From Alphaproteobacteria bacterium (GTDB lineage Bacteria; Pseudomonadota; Alphaproteobacteria; Micavibrionales; CSBR16-224): a stretch of 33,632 nucleotides of DNA. This document shows positions 1-7,778 of the stretch, piece by piece (the stretch's first letter is position 1; every line of letters starts with the position of its first letter). The DNA lies in assembly GCA_021775895.1 (NCBI GenBank), contig JAJFGX010000113.1:1-33632 (forward strand), written 5' to 3'. A program made the position numbers and the translations under genes. Below the pieces are notes generated by a model that saw only the letters and a list, made by a program, of their open reading frames with translations, did no database searches and was not told where the DNA came from.

Positions 1-1
1 A

Positions 2-1387
2 ATTTCTATGGACGATGGACAAAAGATTACATTTTTAGATACTCCGGGGCATGCTGCCTTTACAGAGATGCGGGCTCGTGGTGCAGATGTAACTGATATA
101 ATTGTGTTAGTGGTTGCGGCTAATGACAGCGTTATGCCACAAACAATTGAAGCGATTAGCCACGCTAAAGCAGCTGAGAAGCCTATTATTGTAGCGATTA
201 ATAAATGTGACTTGCCTGAGGCTGATCCAGATAAAGTTCGTACAGAGTTACTACAATATGAAATTCAAGTTGAAAGCTTGGGCGGTGAAATTCAATGTAT
301 AGAAGTCTCCGCAAAAGAGAAAAAAGGACTAAAAGAGCTTGAAGAAGCAATATTATTGCAGTCAGAAGTTTTGGAGCTGAAAGCAAATCCTGATAGAACA
401 GCGGTTGCTGCGGTTGTTGAATCTAAGATGGAACAAGGTAAAGGTTCTGTGGCAACCATACTTATTCAACGTGGAACACTTAATATTGGTGATATATTTG
501 TTACAGGTACAGCATGGGGAAAAGTTAGAGCGATTATTAATGATCATGGTAAACGCTTAAAGACAGCAATACCAGCAGAACCAGTTGAAGTTCTTGGTCT
601 TAATAGCACACCTAATGCAGGTGATGATTTTGTTGTAGTTAACAATGAGGCAAAAGCACGTGAGATAGCGGAATTCCGTATTCGACGTGAACGTAATATG
701 AAGGCTGCAAAAAGTCATAAATCTGCATTAGATCACTTAATGGCACATATGAAGCAAGGGGAAGTAAAAGAGCTTAATGTTGTAATTAAGGCCGATGTTC
801 ATGGTTCAGTTGAGGCAATTAATAGTTCTTTAGAAAAATTAACCAAAGATAATAGCGAAGTTGTGGTTAATATATTGCATAGTGCAGTTGGAGGAATTAC
901 AGAATCTGACGTTACCTTAGCTAACGCTTCAGGAGCGTTAATAGTAGGTTTTAACGTTAGAGCAAATATTCAAGCAAGGGAACTTGCTAATTATGAAGGG
1001 GTTGAAGTTCGCTACTATTCTGTTATTTATGAAGTAATTGATGAAGTTAAAGCTCTTCTTGGTGGTCTATTATCTCCTGAAGTAAAAGAAAATCTAATTG
1101 GTTATGCTGAAATTCGTGAAGTATTCAATGTTAGTAATGTTGGTAAAGTTGCTGGTTGTATGGTGACAGAAGGCGTTGTTAAACGTGGCGTTGGCGTTAG
1201 ATTGTTGCGTGATAATGTGGTTATTCATACAGGTAAGCTGAAAACACTTCGTCGTTTTAAAGACGAAGTTAAAGATGTTCGTGATGGCTTTGAGTGTGGT
1301 ATGGCATTTGAAAAATATGATGATATTAAAATTGGTGATATTATTGAAGCCTTTGAAACATCTGAACATGCTAGAACATTAGAATAA
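2..1387 (+). CDS. infB: Translation initiation factor IF-2, C-terminal part (5' end outside window)
   Basis: GTPase that places initiator tRNA on the 30S subunit. The reading frame is open to the left edge, so the N-terminal region and the G1/G2 motifs are missing. Counting from the first ATG (position 8), the G3 motif DTPGH is at residues 11-15, G4 NKCD at 65-68 and a G5-like SAKEKKG follows. After these come domain II, the helical linker and the C-terminal domains that bind fMet-tRNA. The protein ends normally. In many bacteria rbfA and truB follow infB; here a hairpin terminator and an unrelated membrane-protein gene follow. Seen: motifs and length. Known: the IF-2 family. Identification is essentially certain. 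Confidence 0.97.
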   Translation: MSMDDGQKITFLDTPGHAAFTEMRARGADVTDIIVLVVAANDSVMPQTIEAISHAKAAEKPIIVAINKCDLPEADPDKVRTELLQYEIQVESLGGEIQCIEVSAKEKKGLKELEEAILLQSEVLELKANPDRTAVAAVVESKMEQGKGSVATILIQRGTLNIGDIFVTGTAWGKVRAIINDHGKRLKTAIPAEPVEVLGLNSTPNAGDDFVVVNNEAKAREIAEFRIRRERNMKAAKSHKSALDHLMAHMKQGEVKELNVVIKADVHGSVEAINSSLEKLTKDNSEVVVNILHSAVGGITESDVTLANASGALIVGFNVRANIQARELANYEGVEVRYYSVIYEVIDEVKALLGGLLSPEVKENLIGYAEIREVFNVSNVGKVAGCMVTEGVVKRGVGVRLLRDNVVIHTGKLKTLRRFKDEVKDVRDGFECGMAFEKYDDIKIGDIIEAFETSEHARTLE

Positions 1388-1400
1388 AGCTATCTTAACC

Positions 1401-1460
1401 CAAGTTTTGATTTCATATAAGCTATTGAAAAATAAGCTTCATTAAACCGCCTTATTTTTT
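1401..1460 (+). terminator. Terminator-like hairpin inside a repeated element (copy 1)
   Basis: The arm AAAAATAAGC (1428-1437) pairs with a GC(C)TTATTTTT arm (1449-1459) across an 11-nt loop, with one bulged C, and ends in six T. It lies just after infB and before P1. The 5' portion (1401-1437) recurs at 7562-7598 with 34 of 37 bases identical, so this is more than a generic terminator. Confidence 0.65.
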
Positions 1461-1481
1461 ATATAAATATGTGAAAATAAC

Positions 1482-1510
1482 TTGACATAGTTGTAATTAC
1501 AATGTATGTT
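1482..1510 (+). promoter_or_regulatory. Sigma70-like promoter of P1 with internal palindrome
   Basis: TTGACA at 1482-1487, 17-bp spacer, TATGTT at 1505-1510. The spacer contains the perfect 12-bp palindrome TTGTAATTACAA (1491-1502), a possible operator. The hexamers are identical to those in front of P4 (14280-14308). Confidence 0.7.
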
Positions 1511-1571
1511 AAATCTTGAAATTAACAATGAAGTTAAGGGTTGAGATAAAACACATGTCAAATACAAAAAA

Positions 1572-2318
1572 ATGGAAAATTTAAAATACGGAGCAAACCT
1601 TGCAAAATATCATTTTGCTCAAGCCTCGGTATCTGAGACTGGAAAAAATATTGCTTATTTGGCTACGGTTGCAGCTTTAACGTTTAGTGGTTATTCTTAT
1701 ATATATCCTGCCCCAGATGATGTTGGTACTAACAATAGAGATCAGGCATTTAAACAGCTAGTAGATGAGAAGCAAAACCTTACAGAGTTATTTGATGAAT
1801 ATCAACAAATACGTATGGACTTGCGAGATACAAATGCTGAAGAGCATCAATCTTACATAGATAAAAGTAATGAATTAAAATTAAAGAGTAAAACCTTTTT
1901 CGCACATCTTTTAACTAGTGGCTCAATGGGTGAAGGCTTGGATGTTTCAGAGGCTGATATATTGAAAATTGTTAATGATTTACAAGAGCATGTAGGTGAT
2001 TTTGACTGGGATAAACATGTTAATCCTAATATCAGTACTATAATTGAATATATAAAAGAAGATGCAGGTTTTTTGGACGAAGCTAGAGCAGAACACCGTG
2101 TCGATGTAGTGGATTCGGTTAATTATCAATTTAAAACAGCATTTGAAGTAGCAAATAACGCTGATATGAAAGGTAATGGAAGTTATATGAGTATGTTTTT
2201 GGCTGGTGCGCTTTCACTAGTGCTTGGGGTGATTGCACCAATAACTATAGAAAGTAAAGAGCCAGAAATAAAAAGAATGAGGCCGCCTAGAAAGCCTGAT
2301 AAGCCTAAAAATTACTAG
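1572..2318 (+). CDS. P1: two-helix membrane protein of a dispersed paralogous family (divergent, Cys-less)
   Basis: Not a protein I recognise by name. It has 248 residues: a short N-terminal part, a hydrophobic segment at about 27-44, a charged helical region to about 200, a second hydrophobic segment at about 205-224, and a basic proline-containing tail ending KPDKPKNY. This is the plan of P2, P4 and P5. Where P4 and P5 have YLxECR, P1 reads FLDEAR (167-172), so the first Cys is Ala, and the second Cys is also absent. The start is uncertain. The ATG at 1572 has no clear ribosome site and sits at the end of an A7 run (1566-1572). An ATG at 1555 with a better upstream sequence (GAGATAAAACAC) is one frame off. 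Downstream Lrp is convergent. An envelope role is inferred from topology only. Confidence 0.8.
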   Translation: MENLKYGANLAKYHFAQASVSETGKNIAYLATVAALTFSGYSYIYPAPDDVGTNNRDQAFKQLVDEKQNLTELFDEYQQIRMDLRDTNAEEHQSYIDKSNELKLKSKTFFAHLLTSGSMGEGLDVSEADILKIVNDLQEHVGDFDWDKHVNPNISTIIEYIKEDAGFLDEARAEHRVDVVDSVNYQFKTAFEVANNADMKGNGSYMSMFLAGALSLVLGVIAPITIESKEPEIKRMRPPRKPDKPKNY

Positions 2319-2337
2319 ATTAGGACTATAAGTAAAA

Positions 2338-2814
2338 TCAATCAGGCTTAACAGGAATTCCTGTATGATATTTACAGTTTTTAACTGTCAGAGATGATTT
2401 TACATGTGATACATTAGGTGCAGAGGTTAAGTGACGAGTTAAAAATTGCTGATAACTATCCCAGTCTGCTTCGACAATTTTTAGTAAGAAGTCTGCCTCG
2501 CCTGCAATCATATAGCATTCACGTACTTCGTCCCAATCATTGACCATATCGATAAATTTATTTAAATCTTTTTCTGATTGATTTGCTAGTCCGACTTGAG
2601 CAAACACAGTTACCCCATAACCCAGCATGCTAGCATTTAAACGAGCATGATAATCAATAATAAAACCATTATCCATTAATGAACGCACACGACGTAAACA
2701 TGGGGGAGCAGAAATGCCGACTTTCTCAGCAAGTTCTATATTTGTCATGCGACCATCAGCTTGTAGTTCATACAAGATTTTGCGGTCAATACGATCAAGC
2801 TTGATTTTTCCCAT
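2338..2814 (-). CDS. Lrp/AsnC-family transcriptional regulator
   Basis: A DNA-binding regulator of the feast/famine type. The N-terminal winged HTH covers roughly residues 3-55 (LDRIDRKILYELQADGRM, then AELAEKVGIS-like sequence with the APPCLRRV recognition region). A RAM/ligand-binding domain fills the rest, with the family-typical pattern around ECYMIAGEADFLLKI. Total length is about 158 residues, normal for the family. I chose the second ATG (at 2814) because GGA lies 5 bases upstream; the frame could also begin at 2829, five codons earlier, where no ribosome site is visible. It is divergent from the ELM1-like gene across a very AT-rich gap. The effector (often an amino acid) cannot be told. 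Family assignment is secure. Confidence 0.9.
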   Translation of the reverse strand: MGKIKLDRIDRKILYELQADGRMTNIELAEKVGISAPPCLRRVRSLMDNGFIIDYHARLNASMLGYGVTVFAQVGLANQSEKDLNKFIDMVNDWDEVRECYMIAGEADFLLKIVEADWDSYQQFLTRHLTSAPNVSHVKSSLTVKNCKYHTGIPVKPD

Positions 2815-2907
2815 TTTATTCCCATTCAAAGTAATAATTATATATTAAAATGCACTTACTTGTAATAATATTATCATACTATAAATACAACATTAAAGCT
2901 TCAAATA

Positions 2908-3903
2908 ATGATAAAAAAAATAATTCATAATAAAAATCTAGAGCAAACATCTTGCTGGATTATCACTGAGGGCATGGCTGGCACGGAAAATCAGTGCATT
3001 GGTATTGCTGAGGCTCTTAATATTGCGCCAATTATAAAACATGTAAAATTGCGTTTTCCATGGAAGCAGCTAACTCCATATTTGCGTATTGGACAAAAAT
3101 GGGCATTTTCAAATGAAGGTGATTCTTTTTCTGCTCCTTGGCCAGATTTGGTTTTGGCCAGTGGTCGTAAAAGCATTCCTGCGGCTCTTTATATTAAACA
3201 AGCCAGCAAGAATAAGACTTTAGTTGTCCAAGTCCAAGACCCTCGTATCTCTCCTAATTTATTTGACATTGTTGTTGTGCCTCAACATGACCCTGCTAGA
3301 GGTGATAATGTTGTAAATACTATAGGTTCTCTGCATAGAGTGACGGTAGAGAAATTAACATCAGAAGCAGAGAAGTTTCAAAATTTACAACAATTGCCAG
3401 CTCCACGTATTGCTGTTTTAATTGGTGGAAATAGTAAAGCTCACACAATAACTATAGAACGCACAGAAGAAATTGCAGAGCAATTAAAAGCTTTCGCTGA
3501 AAAATACAGTATAATGATTACAGTATCTAGGCGCACACCAACAGACTGCTTGAAAGTTCTACAAGAAAAATTATCTAACTTGCCAAATATTTTTCTATGG
3601 AATGGAGAAGGCGACAATCCATATTTTGCGATGTTAGGGCTTGCTGATATAGTATTTGTGACTGAAGACAGTGTTAGTATGACATCAGAGGCTATATCAA
3701 CAGGAAAACCAGTATATACTATAGCTTTAGATGGTGGAGCATTAAGGATTAACAAGTTTCATCAATTGTTACATGAGCAAGGCTATACTCGTAGATTAAA
3801 TAAAAATATGGAGCTTAAACAATGGCAATATACTCCTCCGCATGATACATTAATGGTAGCAAACAGAATTATTGATTTATTAAAAGAAAGAGGACAAATC
3901 TAA
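2908..3903 (+). CDS. ELM1/DUF1022-like protein
   Basis: 331 residues resembling the bacterial relatives of plant ELM1 (mitochondrial fission ELM1 family, formerly DUF1022). The family hallmark ITEGMAGTENQCIGIAEAL is near the N-terminus. A Rossmann-like half follows, with VLIGGNSKAH and, near the C-terminus, VFVTEDSVSMTSEAISTGKPVY, which resembles the nucleotide-sugar-binding face of GT-B glycosyltransferases. No signal peptide or membrane helix is evident, and the bacterial function is not established. It is the first gene of a tight cluster: its stop overlaps the trxB start by one base (TAATG), so the two are probably translationally coupled. A glycosyltransferase-like activity is inference from the fold-like motifs. 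Confidence 0.82.
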   Translation: MIKKIIHNKNLEQTSCWIITEGMAGTENQCIGIAEALNIAPIIKHVKLRFPWKQLTPYLRIGQKWAFSNEGDSFSAPWPDLVLASGRKSIPAALYIKQASKNKTLVVQVQDPRISPNLFDIVVVPQHDPARGDNVVNTIGSLHRVTVEKLTSEAEKFQNLQQLPAPRIAVLIGGNSKAHTITIERTEEIAEQLKAFAEKYSIMITVSRRTPTDCLKVLQEKLSNLPNIFLWNGEGDNPYFAMLGLADIVFVTEDSVSMTSEAISTGKPVYTIALDGGALRINKFHQLLHEQGYTRRLNKNMELKQWQYTPPHDTLMVANRIIDLLKERGQI

Positions 3904-4892
3904 TGACAGAAACAAAACACTCAAAAGTTCTTATTATAGGTTCAGGCCCTGCTGGTTATACGGCTGCAATTTACACTGCTAGAGCAAACTTGTCACCTGT
4001 AATGGTCACAGGTATGCAACCGGGGGGACAAATGACAACGACTACTGAGGTTGAAAACTATCCAGGTTTTGCCGATGTAATTCAAGGACCTTGGCTGATG
4101 GAGCAAATGAAATCGCAAGCAGAGCATGTTGGTACTGAAATGATACTTGATATGATTAATGATGTTGATTTAACTTCTACTCCTAAAAAAGCTATTGGAG
4201 ATTCTGGTACGATATATACAGCAGATGTAATTATAATTGCTACAGGTGCACAAGCAAAATGGCTTGGATTGGAAAGTGAAGAAACTTTTAAGGGTTATGG
4301 AGTTTCTGCTTGTGCAACTTGTGATGGCTTCTTTTATAAAGATCAAAACGTTGCGGTAATTGGCGGTGGGAATACAGCGGTTGAAGAGGCTTTGTTCCTA
4401 ACAAATTTTGCCAAACATGTAACGCTTATCCATCGTCGTGATGAGCTACGCTCAGAGAAGATTTTACAAGATAGACTATTTGCACATGAGAAAGTATCAA
4501 TTATGTGGGATAGTGATTTACATGAGGTTCTAGGAACTCCTCCCGGTGGTGAAGGTGTTGTTGGAGTTTCTGGCATGAAAATACGCAATACAAAAACTGG
4601 TGATATTTCAGAACATGAAATTGATGGCATTTTTGTTGCCATTGGGCATTCACCGTCAACAAGCTTGTTTAAGGGGCATTTGGATATGGATGCTACTGGA
4701 TATTTAGATACTGCACCAGATTCTACGGCTACTAATATAGAAGGTGTTTTTGCGGCTGGTGATGTTACTGATCATAAATATCGTCAAGCAATTACGGCAG
4801 CTGGTATGGGCTGTATGGCAGCACTTGAGGCTGATAGGTGGCTTGCTGAACAGCCTGTAATTGATGAAGCAAAGAGTGATAATGCCGCATAA
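3903..4892 (+). CDS. trxB: Thioredoxin-disulfide reductase
   Basis: An FAD enzyme that uses NADPH to reduce thioredoxin in the cytoplasm. The FAD-binding GSGPAGYTAAIYTARA lies at residues 13-28, the redox pair CATC at 137-140 followed by DG, the NADPH-binding GGGNTAVEEA at 154-163 with HRRDELR at 177-183, and the C-terminal FAD motif AGDVTD near 280. The length of 329 residues is typical. It overlaps the ELM1-like gene by 1 bp and the rluD-like gene by 11 bp, so it lies in the middle of an apparent operon. All key residues are present. Gene name confidence is high because the low-molecular-weight TrxB pattern is complete. Confidence 0.96.
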   Translation: MTETKHSKVLIIGSGPAGYTAAIYTARANLSPVMVTGMQPGGQMTTTTEVENYPGFADVIQGPWLMEQMKSQAEHVGTEMILDMINDVDLTSTPKKAIGDSGTIYTADVIIIATGAQAKWLGLESEETFKGYGVSACATCDGFFYKDQNVAVIGGGNTAVEEALFLTNFAKHVTLIHRRDELRSEKILQDRLFAHEKVSIMWDSDLHEVLGTPPGGEGVVGVSGMKIRNTKTGDISEHEIDGIFVAIGHSPSTSLFKGHLDMDATGYLDTAPDSTATNIEGVFAAGDVTDHKYRQAITAAGMGCMAALEADRWLAEQPVIDEAKSDNAA

Positions 4893-5871
4893 AATCACAG
4901 TAACTATACCAGAAATATTGGCTGGCTCTAGGCTTGATAATGCTTTATCAATTCTTATTGATGATAATTTTTCTAGGGCTAGATTACAAAAATTGATAAT
5001 GTCTGGTGAATGTGTACGTGATAAGCAGGTAATAATAAAACCATCAATTAAAGTTAAGGAAGAAGAAGAATATTCAATTACAATTCCTCCAGCAATTGAG
5101 GCAGAGCCAAAGGCTCAAGATATACCGCTGGATATTATTTATGAAGATGAAGATATTATAGTACTAAATAAACCTGTGGGATTAGTCGTTCACCCTGCTG
5201 TCGGTCATGCTGATGGCACATTAGTAAATGCACTTTTAGCACATTGTGCAGGGGAGCTATCAGGAATTGGTGGAGTTAAACGCCCCGGTATTGTCCATCG
5301 GCTTGATAAAGACACATCTGGGCTGATGGTGGTCGCTAAGAATGATTTTGCACATAAACATTTATCTGAGCAGTTATCATCAAGAACGCTAACAAGAAAA
5401 TACCAAGCGATTATTTGGAAAGTTTTATCGCCGATGTCTGGTGTTATCGAAGGTAATATTGGACGTTCATCTAGTAACCGCAAGAAAATGGCTGTTCTTC
5501 GCAATGGTGGAAAAGAAGCAATTACAGAATATGAAACAGAGCAGATTATATCTCAAGGAGTAGCAAGTTTAGTTAAATGTAAGCTTCGTACAGGTAGGAC
5601 ACACCAAATTCGTGTACATTTATCTAATATGGGTCATTGGTTGGTTGGTGATACTCTATATCGTCCTAACAGTTTTAAAACTTTGCGTAGAGGTAAACCA
5701 GAGATTTTTGATATTCTACATAAGTTTCCACGGCAAGCTCTGCATGCTGAGGGTTTAAGTTTAATACACCCAAGAAGTGAAGAAGAATTAAGCTGGACAG
5801 CACCTTTACCAGACGATTTTAAAGAGTTATTATTGTCATGTGGTGTTAATATCAATATGAAGAAGGGGTAA
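4882..5871 (+). CDS. rluD: RluD-type large-subunit rRNA pseudouridine synthase
   Basis: It converts uridines to pseudouridine in 23S rRNA. The N-terminal S4-like RNA-binding domain (SRLDNALSILIDDNFSRARLQKLI) is followed by the catalytic domain with GIVHRLDKDTSGLMVVAK, in which the catalytic Asp is residue 142, and the C-terminal GRTHQIRVHL motif. I placed the start at ATG 4882, with AAGAG a few bases upstream, giving 329 residues and an 11-bp overlap with trxB; earlier in-frame alternatives (TTG 4861, ATG 4864) would add seven residues with no better signal. The three-base gap to the terD-like gene suggests co-transcription. RluD is the most likely member; RluC/RluA cannot be excluded from motifs alone. 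Confidence 0.9.
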   Translation: MPHKITVTIPEILAGSRLDNALSILIDDNFSRARLQKLIMSGECVRDKQVIIKPSIKVKEEEEYSITIPPAIEAEPKAQDIPLDIIYEDEDIIVLNKPVGLVVHPAVGHADGTLVNALLAHCAGELSGIGGVKRPGIVHRLDKDTSGLMVVAKNDFAHKHLSEQLSSRTLTRKYQAIIWKVLSPMSGVIEGNIGRSSSNRKKMAVLRNGGKEAITEYETEQIISQGVASLVKCKLRTGRTHQIRVHLSNMGHWLVGDTLYRPNSFKTLRRGKPEIFDILHKFPRQALHAEGLSLIHPRSEEELSWTAPLPDDFKELLLSCGVNINMKKG

Positions 5872-5874
5872 GTT

Positions 5875-6708
5875 ATGAATCATCAAGATATACCAGAGGA
5901 TAAGGGAACTCCTATAGATCCTTATGCAGAAAAAGAAGAGAATATTATAGCAGAAGGGGACACAGAGTTAGAGGCAGAGGTTGTAGAAGCTGCAGTAGAA
6001 AAAGAAGACATTGTAGATGAAGCTGAGACTCCAAATATAGTTGAACCTAGTGAAAATAAGCAATCCAGAGGTTTTGATATTTCAAAATCAATTGATGCAG
6101 ATACAACGACTTCAGAAAAATTGGCTAAAGATCAGTCTATTAATTTAACAGAAAAAATACAAAATCTACGTAGCGTGCTTATTGGTTTGGGTTGGGACGC
6201 TCAAAAAACTAGTGAAGATGATGATGAAGGTCGTGAGTTTGATTTAGATGCTAGTGCTTTCGTGTTAAATAATGAAGGTCGAGTAGATGATGACAGTGAC
6301 TTTGTATTTTATAACAATACAGAAACAAAAAATAAGACTGTGCGTCATCATGGTGATAATAAAGATGGTGCAGGTGCAGGCGATGACGAGATAATAACTG
6401 TAGCATTAGATGAGGTATCACTTAAAGCTAACTCCATCGTTTTTGCTGTTACAATTCATGAAGCATTTGAACGTATGCAACATTTTGGTCGAGTAGAAAA
6501 TGCGTATATTCGAGTGGTTGATCTTGATACTAATAAAGAGATTCTGCGTTTTAACTTAACAGAAGATGCTGATAAAAAAGACGCTGTGATACTTGGTGAG
6601 TTAATACGTAATTCGACAGGCTGGACATTCCGCTCAATTGGTGAAATGTCAGTTAGTGGACTATATGGAATAGCTAAGAGCTATGGTGTTTACGTAGCCC
6701 CAACTTAA
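5875..6708 (+). CDS. TerD-domain protein with long acidic N-terminal extension
   Basis: Residues 98-275 match the TerD (tellurium resistance / calcium-binding stress protein) domain closely: GLGWD (104-108), DLDASAFVLNNEGRV (123-137), DFVFYNN (142-148), HHGDNKDGAGAGDDE (158-172), VTIHEAFERMQHFGRVENA (192-210) and GELIRNSTGW (241-250). The acidic Ca2+-coordinating clusters of the family are present. Residues 1-95 form an acidic, low-complexity extension not seen in standard ~190-residue TerD proteins. There is no signal peptide. The ATG has AAGGGG upstream, inside the 3' end of rluD, three bases away. No other ter genes are adjacent, although a VWA protein occurs at 11930. A stress or membrane-surveillance role is known only loosely for the family. 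Confidence 0.92.
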   Translation: MNHQDIPEDKGTPIDPYAEKEENIIAEGDTELEAEVVEAAVEKEDIVDEAETPNIVEPSENKQSRGFDISKSIDADTTTSEKLAKDQSINLTEKIQNLRSVLIGLGWDAQKTSEDDDEGREFDLDASAFVLNNEGRVDDDSDFVFYNNTETKNKTVRHHGDNKDGAGAGDDEIITVALDEVSLKANSIVFAVTIHEAFERMQHFGRVENAYIRVVDLDTNKEILRFNLTEDADKKDAVILGELIRNSTGWTFRSIGEMSVSGLYGIAKSYGVYVAPT

Positions 6709-6732
6709 AGATAAAATAAATTCAAAGAACAT

Positions 6733-6761
6733 TTGACATATAGATAGGATTGTGGTAGTGT
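6733..6761 (+). promoter_or_regulatory. Sigma70-like promoter of P2
   Basis: TTGACA at 6733-6738, 17-bp spacer, TAGTGT at 6756-6761. It shares TTGACATA with the P1 and P4 promoters. It begins shortly after the terD-like stop, so P2 can be expressed independently of the upstream cluster. Confidence 0.6.
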
Positions 6762-6794
6762 AATAACCGAAATAATTATTACAGGAGATAAAAT

Positions 6795-7544
6795 ATGTCT
6801 ATTAGTCAAAAATTTGCAAAAACAGCGCTGAAAACTGCTACTAGTATTGAGTGTTTCAATATGGGAAACAGTAAAGCTGATAGAGATTCTTATATGTGTG
6901 CGTTGGCAACAATATTTTTTTTCACTGCTGGGGCTTATGGTGCGTTTCTTGAAAGTGATCCAGGTAATCAATATGCAGATGAAATCAATCAAGAATATAA
7001 CGTTCTTATGACAACATTGGAACAACAAAAACATGCATATGATTTAAGGTATAATAACGATGATTCTGCAAAAGAAGCAAGCGAACGAACCTCAAGTATT
7101 ATGAACGCTATAAATAATGCTAATAATGCAGAGCCAGAAGTAAACTATGCGGCTGATAATGAATATCTTGAAATATATAGCCAAGCAGACTTACTTGCAA
7201 AACATATACAAGAAGATAGTAAGCTTTCAGAATATGATGCTGGAGAATTGGCGGAGCGTTTAAACAACGTAGTTTCATTTGAAGACTTAGGATATGAAGC
7301 TATGCCAGATGCCGATGATTTACGTGAATGTCAGGAATATTCTTCTGATGCAAGCAAAATTAACAAATGTACAATTAGTGGAGAAAAAGCCGACCCCGAG
7401 GATGTTTTTATTCCTGCAGGGCTGGGAGTTTTATTAAGTTTGCTTGCGTACCCAACGATACCAAAGGTTATTACTTACGGAGTTGATAAAAACCGTGAGC
7501 GTTTAAAAAGAATGGCTAAAGGCAGATCTAAGAACCCATGGTAA
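6795..7544 (+). CDS. P2: two-helix membrane protein of the dispersed family, with Cys pair
   Basis: 249 residues, function unknown. The first hydrophobic segment is at about 33-52, then a helical charged region, a Cys pair C179/C192 in the pattern LRECQ-x(n)-KCT (C-x12-C), a second hydrophobic segment at about 204-222, and a basic tail ending GRSKNPW. Cys pair, helix positions and basic tail with terminal aromatic residue match P4 and P5. If the C-terminus is cytoplasmic (positive-inside rule), the Cys pair faces the periplasm and could form a disulfide. The ATG is well supported by AGGAGATAAAAT just upstream. Two further Cys (20, 35) lie in or before the first helix. It follows terD but has its own promoter. 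Confidence 0.85.
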   Translation: MSISQKFAKTALKTATSIECFNMGNSKADRDSYMCALATIFFFTAGAYGAFLESDPGNQYADEINQEYNVLMTTLEQQKHAYDLRYNNDDSAKEASERTSSIMNAINNANNAEPEVNYAADNEYLEIYSQADLLAKHIQEDSKLSEYDAGELAERLNNVVSFEDLGYEAMPDADDLRECQEYSSDASKINKCTISGEKADPEDVFIPAGLGVLLSLLAYPTIPKVITYGVDKNRERLKRMAKGRSKNPW

Positions 7545-7561
7545 TTTAATTTAGTCCTACT

Positions 7562-7621
7562 CAAGTTTCAATTTCATATAAGCTATTAAAAAATAAGCAT
7601 CTTTGCCCCACTGTTTATTTT
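7562..7621 (+). terminator. Terminator-like hairpin inside a repeated element (copy 2)
   Basis: The arm AAAATAAGC (7590-7598) pairs with GTTTATTTT (7613-7621) over a 14-nt loop, with one G-U pair. It lies just after P2. The 37 bases 7562-7598 match 1401-1437 at 34 positions. The right arm differs from copy 1 but keeps the pairing, so the hairpin appears to be preserved. Confidence 0.6.
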
Positions 7622-7686
7622 ACATAGTCCTGTTTTTGTTATTTCGTCTTTCATCTAGGGTAATGACTTATTAATCTTATTTATTC

Positions 7687-7715
7687 TTGAAAGAGTTTGA
7701 ATGGTTGGTTAGTAT
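7687..7715 (+). promoter_or_regulatory. Probable promoter of purA
   Basis: TTGAAA at 7687-7692, 17-bp spacer, TAGTAT at 7710-7715, leaving a leader of roughly 55-60 bases before the purA ATG. No purine-responsive element is recognisable. Confidence 0.5.
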
Positions 7716-7778
7716 GAAGATACTAAAAAGACCATCAAAAAAAACTATCGAAATAACTTTATTTAGAAAGGTATATCT

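Noticed and set aside
2860-2885. TTGTAA and TATAAA as a promoter for the ELM1-like gene
   Set aside because: Spacing is 14 bp, too short for a normal sigma70 promoter.
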